Assembly: GCF_001659605.2 (NCBI RefSeq)
Contig: NC_035166.2
Span: 20,067,225-20,131,224, forward strand
Direction of reading: 5' to 3'
DNA from: Manihot esculenta
Taxonomy: Eukaryota; Streptophyta; Magnoliopsida; Malpighiales; Euphorbiaceae
Length of the DNA stretch: 64,000 nt
Part shown: in pieces, positions 58,712 to 64,000 of the stretch
Layout: every line of letters starts with the position of its first letter
Numbering within the stretch: the first letter of the stretch is position 1
Translations under genes and position numbers: made by a program
The notes under the pieces: model-generated
The model's input: only the letters and a program-made list of their open reading frames with translations
The model's database searches: none
What the model was told of the DNA's origin: nothing

Positions 58712-61700
58712 GTATCTCATGAATGGTTTAGTGGTGGTTCTACAAAATCTAAGTTGAGTAGCTGTTACGGTTTCTTTTTCCTAGTGCTTTGGTGTTTAAG
58801 ATGAGTTTACGTGAATATTTTTCTGGCACTATTTGCTGTGAATGTTTAGGACATGCTTAGGATAAGTTATTCAAGCAGCTTTAAAAATATATCTTTTTTA
58901 TGGATTTGCTAAGATCCCTTCAGTAATCTTTGACAAAAACCTTATTTTGAAATAGTCCCTTTAAAGATCATTTGGGTTCTGAAAACATGTAAAATTAAGG
59001 AAAGGGAGGGAGAGCTAGATATTAAAGAGGACGGATCTCAAAAACTGAGAGAAGAAACAATATACAGAGAAGTCTTGTAATATAAATTCTCTTAAACATT
59101 AACATAACAAAAGAGAAGTTGGTGATGAAGAGAAGACACAAATGTTATTACCAAAACAGAGGTTATACAAATACAAAGAAAAGAAACACATTTTTCTTCC
59201 TCTTTTTCTTAGCTCTCTCCAACTCTCACAGGTCTCTCTCACTCTATGCTCTCTCTACTGCATTCTCCTCTGCAAAGAAAGATGGCTTGCCTTAGTCAAT
59301 AAATACCCATGCTTGCACCACACTTAAGTATAACTAAACTTTTTTCTCGCACATAGGATCATCACTTAATCTCAACTAAAATTCTCATCAGCTTAATAAT
59401 CTTTTATTCATGGGCTCAAAGGGAAAAGTGCTCTCTTCAGTGGCAAATATAGACCACAAATTGACTATTTAGTCTTTAAATGAGTCTGATACAAGAAGAA
59501 TAATATTAGAATAAACACCATGCCCAGCCTTATGATGTGGCTTGCCTTCTAACTTGAATTATGACCCTAATCAAAGCCCACAATGTGAACCGAATGAGAT
59601 ACTTTGCAAGATATATGGCAGTTACGACAGGCAGAGACTGATACTTCCCTTACTGTGCAAGATTGTGAGATTTGGAGTAAACATATTGGAGTTAGGATTT
59701 AAAGAGTCAATCATAGTGGAACTCTTTCTCTTCTCTTACCATGGATATGAAACAACATAAACCTTGTATTTGTTTTTCTCTCTCTCTATAATGTAGATAG
59801 TGTAAGCCTTAAATTTGTGCGTGTCATAACACTCAAGATGTCAAACACATTCTTAAAACTCTAGAAAGTAGACCAAAATCTCCCATGAAAGAAGAATAAA
59901 AGATCTCCTATCAAAGAAAATAAAAACAAAAAATAACTAATCTAAATTGAATTAAATTTTTGTTAGAGTTTGAGCTCATTTTTGAAAGCTTATACAAAAA
60001 GTAGTTTTTGTTTTTAAAAAAAAAAAAAGAAAGTGGAAGAAAATGAAGGAAAGGCAATGGAGGAGAAGAAGAATACTGAGAATGAATATAAGAACTAACA
60101 GGAGGGAAGTTTATGGAATAATCAATTCTAGTATTGATTAGTGTATCTCTTTACAAATGGCTTTCCATTTATACAAAGTTTTAGTTATAAAAGAATTTTG
60201 TTGGAGTTGATGAGATTTTGGTGGAAGATTAAATAAAATGTTTTTCTTTACAAGAGAAGAAATATAGCCATACTTAAATATGGGAATTTGTTGATTAAAG
60301 CAAGTAATGAGAGGGGAGCAGAGAGAAAATGTGAGCTGATAAGAGAAGAAATTGAAGCTACGAAAATGAGTAAAAACATGGAGAAAGAAACTATAACTTC
60401 TTGTTTTCAATATAGCTAGTTGTATATCCCTTCTTTAATAAATGAATTTTTGTTTCTCTTCATTTCCTTATGTGATTTATTATGTTTTGGAAGAAAGTTT
60501 TGCCACTAAATAAAAGGAAAACTACAGTTGGGAAGTGCACCAAAAATCAATCAAGAATGTAAATGTTGGAGAGAATTGCTTCATGGAAGAATTGGGGAGA
60601 TATGCTCCACCAACAACACAACAGATAAACAAAAATGGATACAAGTGCTTCAGCAAAGCAAAAAGAACTCATCAAACTTGGAGAGATGTTCTCCAAGATA
60701 ATGAATCAAATCTGAAAATTTAAGATGCTTGAAAGACTAGTTGATTGAATTCACAATTTTAGCAAAAATCTCACCCAGGAGCAGTATTAGAGTTGATGAT
60801 ATTTTTAAAATCGTGTACAAGGAAAAAAAATGAGGCCATACTTAAAAATGGACATGTGGGAAACCAGTGCAAGCAATCTTTCTCTGTAAACGAGGAGAAT
60901 GCTACTTGAAGTGAGAGGGGAGTAGAGACAAAATCTGGGATGCTGAGTGAATCTATGCAAATGAGGGGGGAAAAAGAGAAGGAAAAGAACTTGTTTTCAT
61001 TGTAGCTGTTTCTATAACCCCTGTTTTAATCAATGAGTTTATGTTTCTCTTCATGTTCTGGTGCCTTTTATTATGTGTTTGAGAGAAAGTTTTGTTGTCT
61101 TTAATGAATAACAAATCCGTCCAACAAATTTGCTAAAAATAATAGCTAATAGTCTACAAACAATCGACCAATGTCATCATCGATTAACAATTCTTACTTC
61201 TTGATTTATCCAACTTCTATATTTGTCTCTTCTACTGAATTGCATTCTCTTCAATTTATTAAACAGAAAGTTCTTATGAAAAACAGAAAGAAAACAAGAG
61301 AGAAAACCACCCCTGGCTGGCTAATAAGAAAAGTGTGGAGGTGATGGTATAAATGTGAAGAAGATTTAAAGACGATGAAAAAGGAAACAAAGGAGAGAAA
61401 AAGAGCCATAACAGGGCAGGGGCAGGGAAACTGGAGGTGGTTTAAACATTCAAGTCCTAAATCTATGTCAAAGCTGCACTAGATGCCATTCTTGCAATGA
61501 TCCTACGGCCATTCACAACTCCAAAAGCTTAAAATTGTGATTAAATGTAGCCTTAGTTTAGCTGAAGAAAGAAAACCACCACTGTTTCAACAAACTTAAA
61601 CCAAGAAACTCAAGCAATGCCTACACAATTATAAATGTCCCAGCATCAATAATGCCACGCATGTAATGATGGCAGCAGCTACCCAACTAGTATTTGCCTA

Positions 61701-62532
61701 TAGTGCATTCCACCAAGTGCACACTAGACTTTTGAAATGATTTTCATTTATGACCAAATCAAATCCTTGACATAGCATGTTATAGGGGTCAAAGAAGAAG
61801 GCACCAAAGTGAGGATCTATTAGGTTAAAATGAGGATTTAATTTAAAGTTTCTATATGACCCAACATATAAAGAAGCCTGGTAACTTTATGCACCACAAA
61901 TGGAATACACAAAAATAAACCAAAATAACAACTTTTCATTTAACATTTAAAAACTCAAGGGCTCAATTGCACTTGTATAATTTTACTACCCAGGACTGAA
62001 TCCCTCCCACCTATTTATATGGTGTCCTGTATGGGCTTTAAAGATGATATCAAGCACGGTAAAGAATATTTTAAATTAATTTAAATTATTATAAATTTGA
62101 ATAAATTAATATTTATAATAGAGTAAAGAAACCAAACCGAGTTCAAAGAGTGATTAACATAATTCAAATGCTAAAAATAATTTACCAATAATATTTTTCC
62201 ATCTTCCTAAAAAGTGATGGCCTGTACAGACCTTTCATTCGGCCCCATGAAAGACGAGACGAGACGAGACGCAGCCTATGGATTTGGAATTTACTTTGGA
62301 AGACGTGTTGGTCTTCATCTTCCAAAATTCCATTCAAAGCACGCACTTTAATATACCAAAAGGAAAAGAAAGAGAGATTTCCAAAGTAGATCCCAATCTC
62401 TCTCTTTCAAGCAATTCCTCAAACACCTTCACTACTATATTATCATAACATATTAGTTAATTTCAAACTCAATTGTATTCAAGAGAGACCACTCTGTGTG
62501 TGAGAGAGAGAGACGGAGAGGAACCTGAAAGT
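58712..62532. other. Intergenic between kinase copy 2 and the small gene
   Basis: About 3.8 kb. The first few hundred bases are the likely 3' UTR of the kinase gene. Short ORFs (59142, 59542, 60138 minus, 60535) show no family features. A diverged direct duplication occupies about 60225-61100. (GAGAC)4 lies near 62256. A CT/GA-rich stretch before 62533 looks like the 5' UTR of the small gene. Confidence 0.65.
60225..61100 (+). repeat. Diverged direct duplication, two copies of about 280 bp
   Basis: About 60225-60505 and 60815-61100 share order and wording (GCCATACTTAAA, GAGAGGGGAG, ACTTGTTTTCA, TTTCTCTTCAT, GAGAAAGTTTTG-like end), spaced about 590 bp. Non-coding. Confidence 0.6.
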
Positions 62533-62997
62533 ATGGCAACGTTGCAGAAGTTCAAGCTGCTCGCAACGCAATGCGGCGTGGCACAGAGTCCTACGCGGAG
62601 CCCGAGAACAAGTCCTCTTGTTCATCTCCGTCGCAAGAAAACCACCCTCCGCATGCTGCTTACCCGGAGCTCAGGCTCTGGCCGCTTGTCACCTCCACGA
62701 CATGAACCACCTCCGGTTCATCGCCAACCGGCAATCCTTGCACCACTGCCAGAGAAAAAGAGAGATACTTTAAAGGACTTGTTCGTGTCGTCGCCGCCCC
62801 CCTTTGAGAACGAAGGAAGCAAAGGCGAGGCCAGAGAGGTTATTGGAGGCAAGTGTGAAGTTTTTAGAATGAGAGTGAACGGTTTGTTAGTTGAACCGGC
62901 CGGTTCGCCAAGACCGGGTTGGGTCGGGTTTAGACATAGGTCCCTGATTAGGAGAGCTTGGCGCCCTCTGCTGGCTGCCATTCCAGAGGATGAGTAA
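62533..62997 (+). CDS. Small uncharacterised plant protein (154 aa)
   Basis: Intronless ORF from ATG 62533 (MATLQKFKLLATQCGVAQSP). An in-frame ATG at 62473 exists, but the 60 bases before 62533 are GA-rich and UTR-like, and the MATLQKFKLL start looks natural. The protein is basic and Ser/Pro-rich, with SPTRSPRTSPLVHLRRKKTT (about 19-38), a short KKRDTLKDLFVSSPPP motif near the middle (about 75-92) and a C-terminal part ending RPLLAAIPEDE. No signal peptide or membrane segment. It resembles small proteins of unknown function that I recall from other plants, but I cannot name the family. Function not assigned. Expression is plausible given the clean ORF and spacing. Confidence 0.75.
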   Translation: MATLQKFKLLATQCGVAQSPTRSPRTSPLVHLRRKKTTLRMLLTRSSGSGRLSPPRHEPPPVHRQPAILAPLPEKKRDTLKDLFVSSPPPFENEGSKGEAREVIGGKCEVFRMRVNGLLVEPAGSPRPGWVGFRHRSLIRRAWRPLLAAIPEDE

Positions 62998-64000
62998 AAA
63001 TTAATCATACCCAGTTTCTGCAGTAGTCAAATAATTTTCCTTGAATAAAAAATTTTGTGCTTTTTTTACCTTCCGATATAGTATTTCTAAATAAGTTAGT
63101 CCTGTTTGGCTGAAGGAAGAATCAGAAGGAAAATGCTTTCATTTTTGTCATTCTTGGAATCGATTGCATTATTTCTCTGGCTAACCAAATGCTTTTCATT
63201 TCCATTCCTCTGATTTCCAAGGGTGAAATAATTAATTTCATAAAAATTGAATTTGTTGGGAATGATAAAGGCATAAATGGAATTAGTATTCAAACTTGTA
63301 ATGAGTGGGGATTTTCAAAGTTGGAAACTTTACTTCCTGCGTGAATAGAAAAAGTGAATTGGAAGAGGAGACCACATTCCATATGATAAAAGCAACAGAT
63401 TTCCAGTTGGAGGTGGAGGAAAAGTAGAGGATGAGGCATCGTCAAGCAAGCAAAAGCTAATTTCAAGATACTCTTTGAAACAAAATGTAAGAGACATTCC
63501 TCCTGCCGATCCACCGAGATTGTGGTTTGTTGATGCCTGGGGCCTTGGAGAACCTTATTTTAATTTTATTTTTTTGGGGCAGAAGATAGAAGGTTTGTTA
63601 GAAAAGATTCAAACCCAGTAGTTATAAGTATCGATTAAAAAAACAAAGCCTTCTGAAGCCCAAATAATCAAAAGATAGTAGGCCCATGGTCCAAGAAAAC
63701 AAATCCTAGACTGCGGTGCCCCTAATGATCAGTGCTGTCCGGCAGAGAACAGTAATCCCTTCGATACAAGCACCAAAACTAGCACACTAAAGAGCCAGCA
63801 GCACCAGATCCTTCGAATCTCCTTAGCCATATGGACCTCATAAGCCTTCAACCATGAGAAGCACGCCTAACCATTCCTATGTTCTAAAAATATACACGCA
63901 AAATAAGCCCCAAACAAATGTGCAATAAAAAAAAGTATCTTTTCACACCAATATCTTTATCTTTTCTTTATATATAAAGAAGTATCTAAATTTTATTTTG
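62998..64000. other. Intergenic right end
   Basis: No supported gene. A frame without ATG is open at 63358-63621 and reads DPPRLWFVDAWGLGEP in its middle. It could be an exon or gene relic, but I recognise no family and place little weight on it. The remainder is AT-rich non-coding DNA. Confidence 0.6.

Noticed and set aside
63358..63621. Open frame without ATG on the plus strand
   Set aside because: 88 codons, no start, no recognised domain and no clear splice signals. Kept only as a remark on the right-end intergenic region.

Overview
The window is nuclear DNA of a flowering plant. The evidence is intron-containing receptor-kinase genes with GT-AG junctions, plant-lineage Ty3/gypsy retrotransposons primed by initiator-Met tRNA, and AT-rich intergenic DNA. 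The style of the repeats and genes fits a eudicot, perhaps a woody Malpighiales species such as cassava or rubber tree. That guess is not proven by the sequence. No rRNA, tRNA or CRISPR locus was seen.

Positions 1-38613 are one nested pile of LTR retrotransposons. The host is an old minus-strand element of the Tat lineage. Its 5' LTR is at 38176-38613, its gag at 36296-38097, its protease at 13510-13950, its RT/RNase H at 3075-4630, its archaeal-type RNase H at about 2737-3059, and an antisense extra ORF at 2053-2735. Two plus-strand chromoviruses of Tekay/Del type landed in it: element 1 (4636-13504, TSD CTGAT, decayed) and element 2 (13956-36290, TSD CCCTG). Element 2 was then hit twice. 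A solo LTR sits in its 5' LTR (15657-17933, TSD GCATG). Element 3 sits in its integrase (22361-32538, TSD CCAGA). Element 3 looks very young: both LTRs are 2267 bp and matched wherever compared, and one uninterrupted 1663-residue gag-pol ORF carries all catalytic motifs. Its leader contains a captured TRIM-like retrotransposon fragment between two copies of the tRNA primer site. The left edge (1-2052) holds two further Tekay-type LTR pieces in opposite orientations.

From 38614 onward the window is gene space: AT-rich spacer with two tandem paralogues of LRK10-like receptor kinases, at 40338-43948 (4 exons, 685 aa) and 56423-58711 (4 exons, 630 aa). Between them is element 4 (46563-52176, TSD CTTCA), a non-autonomous LTR retrotransposon without gag or pol. 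Its LTR and primer site resemble those of the Tat host. It carries a captured fragment of a TM9SF/EMP70 gene and two internal satellite arrays of 117 bp and 47 bp. Near the right end is a small intronless gene (62533-62997, 154 aa) of unknown function.

The two kinase genes probably act at the plasma membrane as receptors binding cell-wall or extracellular ligands. The retroelements do not form a functional unit with them. The most novel material is the chimeric leader of element 3, the palindromic GCC-box clusters and fast-changing hairpin minisatellites of the Tekay-type LTRs, and the gene-capturing, satellite-bearing element 4.
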